42,323 bases of DNA from an uncultured Chromatiaceae bacterium (GCA_946482615.1 CAMLSF010000011.1:1-42323); one strand, 5' to 3'; positions 1 to 10,452 are shown, counted from the stretch's first letter. Numbers and translations: made by a program. Notes: generated by a model from the sequence alone, not told the origin.

Positions 1-8
1 CTGTTGCA

Positions 9-1073
9 TCAAACCAGATCCCAGCTCATCGCCGTGCCCCGTGCCACATCTTTAGTGACGGTTTTACCCAGCAGCATCGACAGATATTTAGGGGGTAAGC
101 CTAAACCTGGCCGGATAGCGCGTAAGTTTTCAGTAGTGAGTGTATCGCCTGCTTTTAAATCGGCAGCAATATACAAAGAGCGGCGGTGTTTACGTGAGGC
201 AATTTCTTTTTCGGTGCAGCCATAATTGACCTGACCTAAAGCCACTTTGGCTTTGGCGGTTTCTTCCACCAGTTGCTTAAGCTCAGCAGGCTCCAAAGAA
301 AACTCGGCATCAACACCACCTTCGCTTCTGTCGAGCACAAAGTGTTTTTCAATCACAGTGGCACCTAAAGCCACGGCAGCAACAGAGACACCAATACCTG
401 TGGTGTGATCCGATAAACCCGCCTGACACTGAAACAGCTGAGCTAAATGCGGAATAGTCAGTAAATTGGCATCGACAGGACGGGCGGGGTAGTTGCTGGT
501 GCATTTAAGTAAAATTAAATCTTTGCAGCCGTTGGCACGTAACACTTCAACAGATTCAGCCAGTTCTGACTGGCTGGCCATGCCGGTGGACATAATCACC
601 GGCTTGCCGGTTTTCGCCACTGCGGCCAAAAGCGGGTGGTCGATGTTTTCAAAGGAAGCGATTTTGTAACAAGGCACATCCAGCGACTCTAAAAAATCCA
701 CTGCTGTTAAATCAAAAGGAGTGCTAAAGGCCAACATGCCATGGCTTTTGGCGCGCTCAAAAATAGCTTGATGCCAGTCCCATGGGGTGTAGGCAATCTG
801 GTACAGCTTATACAAAGTCGTGCCATGCCAGAGGCTGTTTTTATCTTCGATATAAAACTCGCCTGTGTCTATATCCAGCGTCATGGTGTCAGCTGTATAG
901 GTTTGTAATTTAATGGCCTGAGCACCGGCTGCTGCAGCTGCATCTATCATCGCCAGCGCTTTATCCAGCGACTGATCGTGATTGCCGGACAGCTCAGCAA
1001 TAATCAAAGGTGGATGAGAAGGCCCTACTTTATACTGGCCTAACTGAATATCCTGAAAAGCTGCGTTGCTCAT
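9..1073 (-). CDS. pseI: Pseudaminic acid synthase PseI
   Basis: Condenses 2,4-diacetamido-2,4,6-trideoxy-L-altrose with phosphoenolpyruvate to give pseudaminic acid, in the cytoplasm. The 354-residue protein has the NeuB/PseI layout: a TIM-barrel synthase domain (early segment ELSGNHDQSLDKAL, then AIKLQTYTADTMT, KCTSNYPA and the sugar/metal region GLSDHTTGIGVSVAAVALGA followed by EKHF) and a C-terminal antifreeze-like SAF domain (about residues 290-350, with RRSLYIAADLKAGD). Length is normal for PseI. It is the last gene of the minus-strand pse run, 26 bases after pseG, and its stop codon lies at the very edge of the window, so it is complete. Neighbouring PseB, PseC, PseF and PseG make the assignment to PseI rather than sialic acid synthase NeuB or legionaminic acid synthase much more likely. 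Confidence 0.93.
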   Translation of the reverse strand: MSNAAFQDIQLGQYKVGPSHPPLIIAELSGNHDQSLDKALAMIDAAAAAGAQAIKLQTYTADTMTLDIDTGEFYIEDKNSLWHGTTLYKLYQIAYTPWDWHQAIFERAKSHGMLAFSTPFDLTAVDFLESLDVPCYKIASFENIDHPLLAAVAKTGKPVIMSTGMASQSELAESVEVLRANGCKDLILLKCTSNYPARPVDANLLTIPHLAQLFQCQAGLSDHTTGIGVSVAAVALGATVIEKHFVLDRSEGGVDAEFSLEPAELKQLVEETAKAKVALGQVNYGCTEKEIASRKHRRSLYIAADLKAGDTLTTENLRAIRPGLGLPPKYLSMLLGKTVTKDVARGTAMSWDLV

Positions 1074-1099
1074 CTTTGTGTTCCTGTACTGCTAAGGCC

Positions 1100-2188
1100 T
1101 TAATCTTGCGCCTGAATTTCGTTAGTAAGTTGTTCTACAATAGCAGCACAACCGCCACCATGCGGCACCAATGCCCTGGCTTTTTTGGACATTTGCTGCA
1201 ATAGCTCTGGATTATCCAGCTGTTGCTGTATGGCGCTGCTTAATTGCGCCACTGTCAGATCCTTGCCATGCCCCAGATAAGCACAAACCCCGGCGTCAGC
1301 CAAAGCTATTGTACTGGCGACCTGATTGTCCGCCAAAGTCACCACCAAAGCAGGTAAGGCCAAAGCACAGCGCTCCCAATGGGTCGAACCGCCGGCACCA
1401 ATCATTAAAGTGGCTTTGCTCATCAACTCTGCCATATGCGGGGTCTGAATATGCAAAGTCAAACGCTGATCCTCAGCACAAGCTTGTTCAAGCTCTGCTT
1501 TGTGTGGATTGGCAAGTCCTATCACTATATCGGCAGCAAAGTCAGTTTTCTGAAGCTGCTGTAAGGCGTTTATAGTTTGACTGGTTAAATTCAGCTCGTC
1601 CGTGCCACCGTAAAAAACTAAAAATCGTGCTGGCTTGAGCTGTGCAGTGCGCTGAAACTTAGCAAACTCCGGCCGCAACAAGACATAAGAAGGGCCAAGT
1701 AGCAGCTGAGCTTCTTGGTTGACCAGGCTGTTGTAGCGACTGTGCATATCCGGATACAGGTTTTGGTCCAGCAGATAGTCACATTGATGGGCTCTGTTGG
1801 CTAAATCATCAATCACCAAAAGTTTGCGGTAAAAGCCCGTCATGGCCAGTTCAAATGTTTTGGATAAGCCGTAATGATCAATCACCAATAAATCGACAGG
1901 CGCTTGCAGTTGCGCACTCAATTCAGCCGCATCCTGCTGTTCTGTCACACCCAGCCAGGCGGCATAACCACTGGCTTGGGTCTGTGCCGGCTGTTGCAGT
2001 GTGATGACGTCAAACGTCTGATCGCGCAGCCACCGAATTAAATGCCCGGGATGAGCGCGGCAGGCAAACTGCACTTGCCAGCCTGATTGTTGCAAGGCCT
2101 TAGCTAAGGTCAGGCAACGCATCAGGTGGCCTGACCCTATCACGGCTGAGGCGTCCACCCGAAACAGTGCTGTCCTGCGCTCTAACAT
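1100..2188 (-). CDS. pseG: UDP-2,4-diacetamido-2,4,6-trideoxy-L-altrose hydrolase PseG
   Basis: Removes UDP from UDP-2,4-diacetamido-2,4,6-trideoxy-beta-L-altropyranose to give the free sugar used by PseI. The 362-residue protein has a GT-B-like fold signature: N-terminal RVDASAVIGSGHLMRCLTLA (glycine-rich start with the GxGHxxR motif of the family), VIDHYGLS, FYGGTDELN in the middle, and a C-terminal nucleotide-binding motif GAGGSTHWERCALALPALVV. It overlaps pseF by 7 bases, so translation is probably coupled. It is longer than the roughly 275-residue Campylobacter enzyme as I remember it, but not long enough to carry a fused GNAT acetyltransferase domain, so it does not appear to supply the missing PseH function. 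Confidence 0.9.
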   Translation of the reverse strand: MLERRTALFRVDASAVIGSGHLMRCLTLAKALQQSGWQVQFACRAHPGHLIRWLRDQTFDVITLQQPAQTQASGYAAWLGVTEQQDAAELSAQLQAPVDLLVIDHYGLSKTFELAMTGFYRKLLVIDDLANRAHQCDYLLDQNLYPDMHSRYNSLVNQEAQLLLGPSYVLLRPEFAKFQRTAQLKPARFLVFYGGTDELNLTSQTINALQQLQKTDFAADIVIGLANPHKAELEQACAEDQRLTLHIQTPHMAELMSKATLMIGAGGSTHWERCALALPALVVTLADNQVASTIALADAGVCAYLGHGKDLTVAQLSSAIQQQLDNPELLQQMSKKARALVPHGGGCAAIVEQLTNEIQAQD

Positions 2189-2880
2189 GCTTGCCTTAAC
2201 AGCAATTGATGCAACAGCTCAGCGCGCTGCCAGTCCTCTGTTGTATCTATATCCTGTACCAGATGCTGTGGCAGCTCATACAAATAAGAACTGGCTGAAA
2301 ACACGGCTTTGGCATCCAGCCAGCTGTGAGCGCGACCACAATAAAACTGACCGGCGTCGTGAAAAGTTTCTGGCAAATCCTGTGAGCGTTTTGGAATAGA
2401 AGCGGGGTCTACCGCCTGAACCCGGCCCAGTTCAGTGCGGTACAAAGCGCGCTGAACAGGAAAACTAAAACGGCAACCGGAGAACACATAATCCAAAGCA
2501 GGATCGCTTTGCAGCTGTGTCATGGCTTCTTTTAGCATCTGTGGCTGCAACAAAGGCGCTGTGGCATAAATACAGGCGACAAATTCGGGGTTGAGCTGAT
2601 GCTGTAACGCCCAGTTGATTGCATGACGCACTACAGCACTGGTGCCTGTATGATCATCAGCCAGTTCTGCCGGGCGGATAAATGGCACTTTAGCGCCAAA
2701 ACTTTGGGCGACTGACGCAATTTCAGCATCGTCGGTCGAGACCCAAACTTCGTCAAAAGCAGCGGATAACAAGGCCGCTTCAATGGACCAGCCAATCATC
2801 GGCTTGCCGTTAAAGTCTTTGATGTTTTTACGCGGTATACGTTTACTGCCGCCACGCGCCGGAATAATGGCCAGTCGCAT
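2182..2880 (-). CDS. pseF: Pseudaminic acid cytidylyltransferase PseF
   Basis: Activates pseudaminic acid with CTP to CMP-pseudaminic acid, the donor for flagellin glycosyltransferases. The 232-residue protein starts with the CMP-sugar synthetase nucleotide-binding motif AIIPARGGSKRIPRKNIK, then KPMIGWSIEAAL, VSTDDAEIA and YATAPLL, all typical of the NeuA/PseF family. It lies between pseC (3-base gap) and pseG (7-base overlap), so it is part of one transcript. NeuA is the alternative by sequence alone; the pse context decides. Length is normal. Confidence 0.92.
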   Translation of the reverse strand: MRLAIIPARGGSKRIPRKNIKDFNGKPMIGWSIEAALLSAAFDEVWVSTDDAEIASVAQSFGAKVPFIRPAELADDHTGTSAVVRHAINWALQHQLNPEFVACIYATAPLLQPQMLKEAMTQLQSDPALDYVFSGCRFSFPVQRALYRTELGRVQAVDPASIPKRSQDLPETFHDAGQFYCGRAHSWLDAKAVFSASSYLYELPQHLVQDIDTTEDWQRAELLHQLLLRQAC

Positions 2881-2883
2881 CTT

Positions 2884-5273
<2,390 letters not shown>

Positions 5274-6071
5274 ATGAAAATCGGTAACTCATTTGCCAAC
5301 GAAAACCAGCTGAAATTTAATTCCAATGAATCTGAAAATCTGCTGAAAAAATTAGCCACAGCGCGCCGTATCAATAGTGCCGCTGATGATGCCGCCGGAT
5401 TACAAATTGCTAACCGCTTAACTCAAAGCGCCAATGCCTCAGCCCAGGGTACACAAAATGTGTACGATGGTATTTCATTAGCTACTGTAGCCGATCAGGG
5501 CTTGCAGGGTGTGACAGATAATTTAAATGAAATGGGTCGTTTAGCTGTGCAGGCTGGCAGTGGTATTTTAACTGCGTCAGACCGTCAGGCTCTGCAAAAA
5601 CAAGCCGATGCTTATGCTGCCAGTATTCAGGACCAGATTAAAAATACAGAATTTGCCGGGATCAAACTCTTTGATCAGGACGGTTCTATTCCTGTAGGCA
5701 CAGGCAATGGCAGTATAGGTATTAAAACTCAGGATTTGTCCAGCCGTTTAACGGATTCAGGTGCTTTTAGCATCGACTTATCATCCGCTGAAAGTGCGCA
5801 AGCTTCACTGAAATCTATTCAGAGTTCTTCGCAAGTGGTGGATAACAACAGAACTGATTTAGGCGCGACCATCAACGCTTTACAGTCTACTGCCCGCAAT
5901 CTGCAAACTCAGAATGTGAACGAACAAGAAGCCATCAGCCGTATTCAGGATCTGGATTACGCCAAAGCGGTGACAGAACAAGTGGCTGCAGGTATTCGTG
6001 AGCAGGCGTCCATTTCTGTAGTAACTCAGGGCCGTGTCTCTGAACAACAAGCCTTAAAACTCTTAGCTTAA
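5274..6071 (+). CDS. Short atypical flagellin (flagellin-like protein, D0/D1 only)
   Basis: Flagellin-family protein of 265 residues. The N-terminal D0/D1 signature is clear around residues 25-60 (LATARRINSAADDAAGLQIANRL, with NVYDGISLATVADQGLQGVTDNLNEMGRLAVQA following), and the C-terminal D1/D0 part ends in EQQALKLLA, like the usual ALSLL end of flagellins. The middle (about residues 120-180) is very short, so there is no sizeable surface D2/D3 domain. The extreme N-terminus, MKIGNSFANENQLKFNSNES, departs from the usual start with NTN and SL. The ribosome site GAGGTA lies about 7 bases before the ATG. It is flanked by the pse operon and by flrA; flaG, fliD and fliS, which normally follow a polar flagellin gene in related bacteria, are absent. 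It may be a minor filament protein or a relict paralogue; the main filament genes are probably elsewhere. Confidence 0.82.
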   Translation: MKIGNSFANENQLKFNSNESENLLKKLATARRINSAADDAAGLQIANRLTQSANASAQGTQNVYDGISLATVADQGLQGVTDNLNEMGRLAVQAGSGILTASDRQALQKQADAYAASIQDQIKNTEFAGIKLFDQDGSIPVGTGNGSIGIKTQDLSSRLTDSGAFSIDLSSAESAQASLKSIQSSSQVVDNNRTDLGATINALQSTARNLQTQNVNEQEAISRIQDLDYAKAVTEQVAAGIREQASISVVTQGRVSEQQALKLLA

Positions 6072-6089
6072 ATTCTGTTTTCTTCTTCA

Positions 6090-6133
6090 AAAACGCTATT
6101 TTTTTGACACCAGTGTCAAAAAAATAGCGTTTT
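6090..6133. terminator. Perfect 21-bp-arm palindrome, terminator and/or operator
   Basis: Left arm 6090-6110 and right arm 6113-6133 are exact reverse complements with a two-base centre at 6111-6112. The inner part is GACAC/GTGTC, surrounded by a T7/A7 tract and then by AACGCTA/TAGCGTT, with T-rich sequence at the 3' end. It starts 18 bases after the flagellin stop codon, so it can serve as a factor-independent terminator in both directions. It also sits just upstream of the flrA promoter candidate, and its right arm shares a 15-base word with the flrA-flrB gap, so an operator role is possible. Confidence 0.75.
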
Positions 6134-6136
6134 ACC

Positions 6137-6164
6137 TTGCAACCTCAGACAAGCTTTGTAGAAT
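6137..6164 (+). promoter_or_regulatory. Candidate sigma-70-type promoter of flrA
   Basis: TTGCAA at 6137-6142 (4 of 6 to TTGACA) and TAGAAT at 6159-6164 (5 of 6 to TATAAT) are 16 bases apart. The ATG of flrA follows 30 bases after the -10. This fits the expectation that flrA, the class I regulator, uses the housekeeping sigma factor. It is a reading by eye only. Confidence 0.5.
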
Positions 6165-6193
6165 GATGAAAAAGCAATAAAAGTCTGAGTCTT

Positions 6194-7645
6194 ATGACCA
6201 CCAAGCTCTATATTCTCGATCAGCAGGAACAACGAAGCTCACGTTTAAGTGCAGTGCTGAGTTTTATCTCCGAAGCCCATCAGTTGGTGCAGTACCACGA
6301 ACTCGCTCAGTGTTTGCATTCTGAATCTCAGGCAGTGATCTTGTTAGGGGCCTTATCCAGTCAGGATCATGAACAACTGATCCGCCGTTATCCGGCTTGT
6401 GCTTTTTTATTGCTCGGTGAAACTCTGAAGCATCATTTGGGCTTAGCCAATGTGGTGGGTTTACTGACTGAACCATTTTCCTATGCTTCTTTTACTCAGT
6501 TACTGCGGGATTGTCAGGAATATCAGCGTTTGTTACCAGGCCAGAAAGGTCAGTCTGAGCAACCCCGTTTTGTTGGTATGGTTGGGCAAACTCAGGCCAT
6601 GCAACAGGTGCGCTTTTTAATTCAGCAAGTGGCCAAAACCGACGCCAATGTATTAATTCTTGGGGATTCAGGCACAGGGAAAGAAGTGGTTGCCCGTAAC
6701 ATTCATGTGTTGTCGAATCGGCATCAGGGGCCTTTTGTGCCATTAAACTGTGGTGCTATACCGGCAGAACTGTTGGAAAGTGAACTCTTTGGTCATGAAA
6801 AAGGCGCTTTTACCGGCGCAATATCCACCCGCAAAGGCCGTTTTGAACTGGCGCAGGGCGGTACATTGTTTTTAGATGAAATTGGCGATATGCCATTGCC
6901 TATGCAGGTGAAGTTATTGCGGGTGCTGCAAGAGCGTGTCTATGAGCGGGTTGGTGGCAGCCAGCCTATTCGTGCAGATGTACGTATTATTGCCGCCACT
7001 CACAGAGCGCTGGAACAAATGATTGAAGAAGGGCGCTTCCGTGAAGACTTGTTTTATCGCCTGAATGTATTTCCTATCGAAACCCCGGCGCTGCGTGACA
7101 GAAGCGACGATTTACCTCTACTGGTACAGGAGTTGATCGTCCGTACTGAACAGCAAGGTCATGCCAAAGTAAAATTTACTGAGAGGGCGCTGGAGAGTTT
7201 AAAGCTGCACCCATGGCCTGGTAATGTGCGTGAACTGGCGAATCTGGTGGAACGTATGGCCATTATGTATCCGAATCAGGTGGTGGATGTCGCCGAATTG
7301 CCGCAGAAATACCGCCACCTCGAAGTGGAGACTTATGTGCCTGTCTATCCGGATGCGCTGCTGGAACGGGATGCGATTAATGAATTATTCCAAAGCAGCG
7401 ATGATGAAGAGGAGCAGTCGGATGCGCTGAGCTTCCCTGCGTCAGGCAGTATTGAAGTCTTGCCAGAGCAGGGCATGGATTTAAAAGAGTTTTTAGCCGA
7501 ACTGGAAATTTCTTTAATTACCCAGGCATTGGAGCGACACGAGTATGTGGTGGCAAGGGCTGCTGATATTCTTTGCCTGCGCCGTACTACCCTGGTGGAG
7601 AAGATGCGTAAATACAATTTAATGCGGGATGAAAATCAAGCGTAA
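6194..7645 (+). CDS. flrA: Sigma-54-dependent master flagellar regulator FlrA (FleQ family)
   Basis: Enhancer-binding protein that starts the flagellar cascade by activating sigma-54 promoters. The 483-residue protein has an N-terminal FleQ-type receiver-like domain without a conserved phosphoacceptor pattern (residues 1 to about 120), a central AAA+ domain with Walker A GDSGTGKE (about 157-164), the sigma-54 contact loop GAFTGA (204-209) and Walker [11 protein letters not shown], and a C-terminal Fis-type helix-turn-helix (about 440-480, [20 protein letters not shown]). An acidic linker lies around residues 395-415. The gene stands alone between the flagellin gene and flrB, with its own sigma-70-like promoter. 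The ribosome site is weak. Length and order match FlrA of Vibrio and FleQ of Pseudomonas. Confidence 0.93.
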   Translation: MTTKLYILDQQEQRSSRLSAVLSFISEAHQLVQYHELAQCLHSESQAVILLGALSSQDHEQLIRRYPACAFLLLGETLKHHLGLANVVGLLTEPFSYASFTQLLRDCQEYQRLLPGQKGQSEQPRFVGMVGQTQAMQQVRFLIQQVAKTDANVLILGDSGTGKEVVARNIHVLSNRHQGPFVPLNCGAIPAELLESELFGHEKGAFTGAISTRKGRFELAQGGTLFLDEIGDMPLPMQVKLLRVLQERVYERVGGSQPIRADVRIIAATHRALEQMIEEGRFREDLFYRLNVFPIETPALRDRSDDLPLLVQELIVRTEQQGHAKVKFTERALESLKLHPWPGNVRELANLVERMAIMYPNQVVDVAELPQKYRHLEVETYVPVYPDALLERDAINELFQSSDDEEEQSDALSFPASGSIEVLPEQGMDLKEFLAELEISLITQALERHEYVVARAADILCLRRTTLVEKMRKYNLMRDENQA

Positions 7646-7654
7646 TGGCCTTGT

Positions 7655-7669
7655 TGTCAAAAAAATGGC
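7655..7669 (+). promoter_or_regulatory. Candidate FlrA/FleQ-type binding element upstream of flrB
   Basis: TGTCAAAAAAATGGC differs at one base from 6114-6128 in the palindrome upstream of flrA. Starting one base in, GTCAAAAAAATGGC agrees at 10 of 13 specified positions with the FleQ box I recall from Pseudomonas (GTCaNTAAAtTGAC). It lies about 35 bases upstream of the sigma-54 -24 element of flrB, a sensible place for an enhancer-binding protein. The binding role is inferred. Confidence 0.4.
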
Positions 7670-7703
7670 TTATTAAGTGATTGATTTTAAATTGATTTAA
7701 TTG

Positions 7704-7719
7704 TGGCATGTCTTGTGCA
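7704..7719 (+). promoter_or_regulatory. Sigma-54-type promoter of flrBC
   Basis: TGGCATGTCTTGTGCA has GG at 7705-7706 and GC at 7717-7718 with exactly 10 bases between, and differs from TGGCACG-N4-TTGCW at two specified positions. Transcription would start around 7730, about 27 bases before the flrB ATG. Control of flrBC by FlrA and sigma-54 is established in Vibrio cholerae. Confidence 0.75.
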
Positions 7720-7756
7720 TTTGAAACGCTAGTGTCAATTCATTTGCGAAGACGTT

Positions 7757-8869
7757 ATGAGTACAGCCAAAGCTTATGCTTATGTTGCGGGAGAAGTGCA
7801 GCCGCAAACCGCTACACCTGCTGCAACCGCCATTCATACGGCCCGTCAGGCCCGTCGTCTGCAGCATTTAGTCAATAACCTGCCCACAGCAGTGATAGTG
7901 CTGGATGAAAGGGGTTATGTGGCTGAAGCCAATCCTGTGGCTATATCCATGCTGGGTGAACCTTTGGTCGGTCAGCGCTGGCTGGACGTGATAGCGCGTT
8001 CCTTCCGTCCCCGCAGTGATGATGGTATGGAAGTGTCTTTATTAGATGGCCGCAGAGTGAAGCTGGCGATCAGTTCGTTAGAGCCTGAGGCCGGACAACT
8101 TATTGTGCTCACTGATCTGACCGAAACACGGCAGTTACAAAGCCGGCTGGCGCATCTGCAGCGTTTATCCACTCTTGGCAAAATGATGGCGTCTCTGGCG
8201 CATCAAATTCGTACTCCTTTATCTTCTGCTTTGTTGTATGCGCAGAATCTCACCAGCCCTAAACTGAATCCAAACTCACGTGAGCAGTTTCAGCACAAAC
8301 TGGTGGCCCGCCTGGTAGATTTAGAGCAGCAGGTTAATGATATGCTTTTGTTCGCCCGCGCAGGGCGTGAACAGCAGGTTGAACCTTTATCTTTACAGCG
8401 TTTGCTGAGCGACGTGTTTGCCGGGGTCGAAGCCCTGGTGGAGCAGCAGCAAAGCCAGATCCATATTCAGTTACCACAACCTGACGTACAAATTTTGGGG
8501 AATCCACGCAGCTTAGCAGGAGCTATTCAAAATTTACTGCAAAACAGTATGCAGATCATAGGTCAGGGCGCAGTGCTGAAACTCGAAGCACGTCTGGATA
8601 CTGCTAATCCGCAGTTGGTTATGATTGCGGTCGAAGACAATGGTCCTGGTGTACCAGAGCATCTACAACAACAAATTTTTGAACCCTTTTTTACCACCCG
8701 TAGTCAGGGCACGGGCCTTGGTTTAGCTGTGGTGCAAGCTGTTGCGCATTCGCACAATGGCTCTATTCGTTACTGCACTTCAGCTTTGGGGGGCGCCCGT
8801 TTTGAATTATTGTTTCCCGTCTATGTGCCTGTCACTGCAGGTCAGGAGTTAAGTTATGCAAACAACTAG
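7757..8869 (+). CDS. flrB: Flagellar sensor histidine kinase FlrB (FleS family)
   Basis: Cytoplasmic histidine kinase that phosphorylates FlrC. The 370-residue protein has no membrane segment. It carries a PAS domain (about residues 35-125, LPTAVIVLDERGYVAEANP), a HisKA domain with phosphoacceptor H149 in LAHQIRTPLSSALLYAQNL, and a HATPase domain with an N box (NLLQNSMQ), G1 box VEDNGPGVP, F box FEPFFTTR and G2 box GTGLGLAVV. It follows a sigma-54 promoter and overlaps flrC by 14 bases, so the pair is co-translated. The signal sensed is not evident from sequence. Confidence 0.93.
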   Translation: MSTAKAYAYVAGEVQPQTATPAATAIHTARQARRLQHLVNNLPTAVIVLDERGYVAEANPVAISMLGEPLVGQRWLDVIARSFRPRSDDGMEVSLLDGRRVKLAISSLEPEAGQLIVLTDLTETRQLQSRLAHLQRLSTLGKMMASLAHQIRTPLSSALLYAQNLTSPKLNPNSREQFQHKLVARLVDLEQQVNDMLLFARAGREQQVEPLSLQRLLSDVFAGVEALVEQQQSQIHIQLPQPDVQILGNPRSLAGAIQNLLQNSMQIIGQGAVLKLEARLDTANPQLVMIAVEDNGPGVPEHLQQQIFEPFFTTRSQGTGLGLAVVQAVAHSHNGSIRYCTSALGGARFELLFPVYVPVTAGQELSYANN

Positions 8870-10211
8870 TATTTTGGTCGTTGAAGATGATGCCGGCTTA
8901 CGCGAAGCATTGTGTGACACGCTGAGTCTGGCGAATTATCAGGTGGTGCCAGCCCAAAGTGCTGAGCAGGGCTTGCAGCTGCTAAAAGAGCACAAAATCT
9001 CTTTGCTGATCAGTGACGTGCAAATGGGCACTATGTCAGGTTTAGATTTACTCAAAACAGTGAAGCTCAATTACCCATCTTTGCCTGTGTTGATGATGAC
9101 GGCCTATGCCAACGTCAATGACGCTGTGGTCGCTATTCGTAACGGTGCTGTGGATTATCTGGCAAAACCTTTTTCTCCCGAAGTGCTGATCAATATGGTC
9201 AGCCGTTATGCCCTGGGCGCAGAAGTTGCGACTATTGAACCTGTAGTGCATTCCGAGCAGGGCAAACAACTGGTGAAACTGGCGGCGAAAGTGGCCCGTT
9301 CTGATGCCAATGTGTTGGTGCTGGGGCCCAGTGGTTCAGGCAAAGAAGTGTTGGCCCGTTATATTCACCAGCAAAGTGGCCGGACTGAAGGGCCTTTTGT
9401 TGCTATTAATTGTGCGGCTATTCCGGAAAATATGCTGGAAGCCACTTTGTTTGGTTATGAAAAAGGTGCTTTTACCGGTGCTATTCAGGCGTGCCCCGGC
9501 AAGTTCGAACAAGCTCAGCAGGGCACTATTTTACTGGATGAGATCAGTGAAATGGATTTAAACCTGCAGGCGAAGTTACTGCGGGTATTGCAGGAGCGGG
9601 AGGTCGAGCGTTTAGGCGCACGCAAAACGATCAAACTGGATGTACGGGTGATTGCCACCAGCAACAGAGATTTAAAACAAGCTGTGGCTGAAGGTAAGTT
9701 CCGCGAAGATTTATACTATCGTCTGAATGTGTTTCCGTTAACCTGGACTGCGTTGGCCGAACGTCCGGCTGACATAGTACCACTGGCGATGCATCTGCTG
9801 GAGCGGCATTGTCGCAGCACCGGCATGCCACAACCATTGTTAAGTTATGCCGCCCAGCACAAACTGATGCAGCATTACTGGCCTGGTAATGTGCGGGAAT
9901 TGGATAACATAGTGCAGCGCGCTCTGATCATTTGTGATGGAGATCAGATTAATGCGGCTGATATTTTGCTTGAGTCTGCGCCTGCTATGCTGGACAGCCA
10001 GCCTGATCTGCCTGTGACTCAGGGCGCTGAAGCAGATGTCAGCCTGTTTAAATCTGAAATCTATGAGCAGGAACACCGTATTATTCTGGAAACCATGCGT
10101 GCCTGTGCCAACAGTCGCAAAGAAGTGGCTGAACGCCTTGGTATCAGCGCCAGAACTTTAAGATACAAACTGGCCAGGATGCGTGAGTCCGGCATTCAGT
10201 TACCTGCATAA
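8856..10211 (+). CDS. flrC: Sigma-54-dependent response regulator FlrC (FleR family)
   Basis: Response regulator and enhancer-binding protein that activates the middle (hook-basal body) flagellar genes after phosphorylation by FlrB. The 451-residue protein has a receiver domain with phosphoacceptor D54 and K104, an AAA+ domain with Walker A GPSGSGKE (157-164), GAFTGA (204-209) and ILLDEISEM, and a C-terminal Fis-type HTH (about 420-447, KEVAERLGISARTLRYKLAR). Every active-site residue I checked is present. The gene overlaps flrB and is followed by a UUCG-loop terminator, so flrBC forms a closed two-gene unit. Confidence 0.94.
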   Translation: MQTTSILVVEDDAGLREALCDTLSLANYQVVPAQSAEQGLQLLKEHKISLLISDVQMGTMSGLDLLKTVKLNYPSLPVLMMTAYANVNDAVVAIRNGAVDYLAKPFSPEVLINMVSRYALGAEVATIEPVVHSEQGKQLVKLAAKVARSDANVLVLGPSGSGKEVLARYIHQQSGRTEGPFVAINCAAIPENMLEATLFGYEKGAFTGAIQACPGKFEQAQQGTILLDEISEMDLNLQAKLLRVLQEREVERLGARKTIKLDVRVIATSNRDLKQAVAEGKFREDLYYRLNVFPLTWTALAERPADIVPLAMHLLERHCRSTGMPQPLLSYAAQHKLMQHYWPGNVRELDNIVQRALIICDGDQINAADILLESAPAMLDSQPDLPVTQGAEADVSLFKSEIYEQEHRIILETMRACANSRKEVAERLGISARTLRYKLARMRESGIQLPA

Positions 10212-10218
10212 AACCCTG

Positions 10219-10240
10219 GGTCAGAGCTTCGGCTCTGACC
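10219..10240 (+). terminator. Terminator hairpin after flrC with TTCG loop
   Basis: Nine-base arms GGTCAGAGC (10219-10227) and GCTCTGACC (10232-10240) enclose a TTCG tetraloop and are followed by a T-rich stretch. It begins 8 bases after the flrC stop codon. The arm sequence belongs to the GGTCAGA/TCTGACC repeat family that recurs in the window. Confidence 0.8.
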
Positions 10241-10310
10241 TTCTGTTTACTGTTTTCAAATCAGTATTCCAGCCCCTGCCTAACCTTCCTTGCTTGATTT
10301 TAAGTGACTG

Positions 10311-10337
10311 TTTTAAATGTAAATTATGAATTTAAAA
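10311..10337. repeat. AT-rich inverted repeat upstream of fliE
   Basis: TTTTAAAT (10311-10318) and ATTTAAAA (10330-10337) are exact reverse complements with an 11-base spacer. It lies about 50 bases upstream of the sigma-54 -24 element of fliE, where an activator or bending protein could bind. No known consensus was matched. Confidence 0.4.
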
Positions 10338-10354
10338 CCTGGGTTAGACAATAA

Positions 10355-10382
10355 TAGGGTCAGAGCCAAGGCTCTGACCCTA
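10355..10382. repeat. Second GGTCAGAGC-family hairpin, adjacent to the fliE promoter
   Basis: Arms of 13 bases (10355-10367 and 10370-10382) are perfectly complementary around a two-base centre, with core GGGTCAGAGCC. It shares a nine-base arm with the terminator at 10219-10240, 114 bases upstream, and ends 5 bases before the sigma-54 promoter of fliE. No T-run follows on the plus strand, so it looks more like a repeat unit than an efficient terminator in this direction. Confidence 0.7.
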
Positions 10383-10387
10383 CATAC

Positions 10388-10403
10388 TGGCACGATCCCT
10401 GCT
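10388..10403 (+). promoter_or_regulatory. Sigma-54-type promoter of the fliEFGHIJ operon
   Basis: TGGCACGATCCCTGCT matches TGGCACG-N4-TTGCW at all but one specified position, with GG at 10389-10390 and GC at 10401-10402. The start site would be about 10414, 39 bases before the fliE ATG. FlrC with phosphate is the expected activator by analogy with Vibrio. Confidence 0.88.
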
Positions 10404-10452
10404 TTACCTATCTTAATCGTAGTAATAGCAATATTTTGACAGGTCACAGCAG

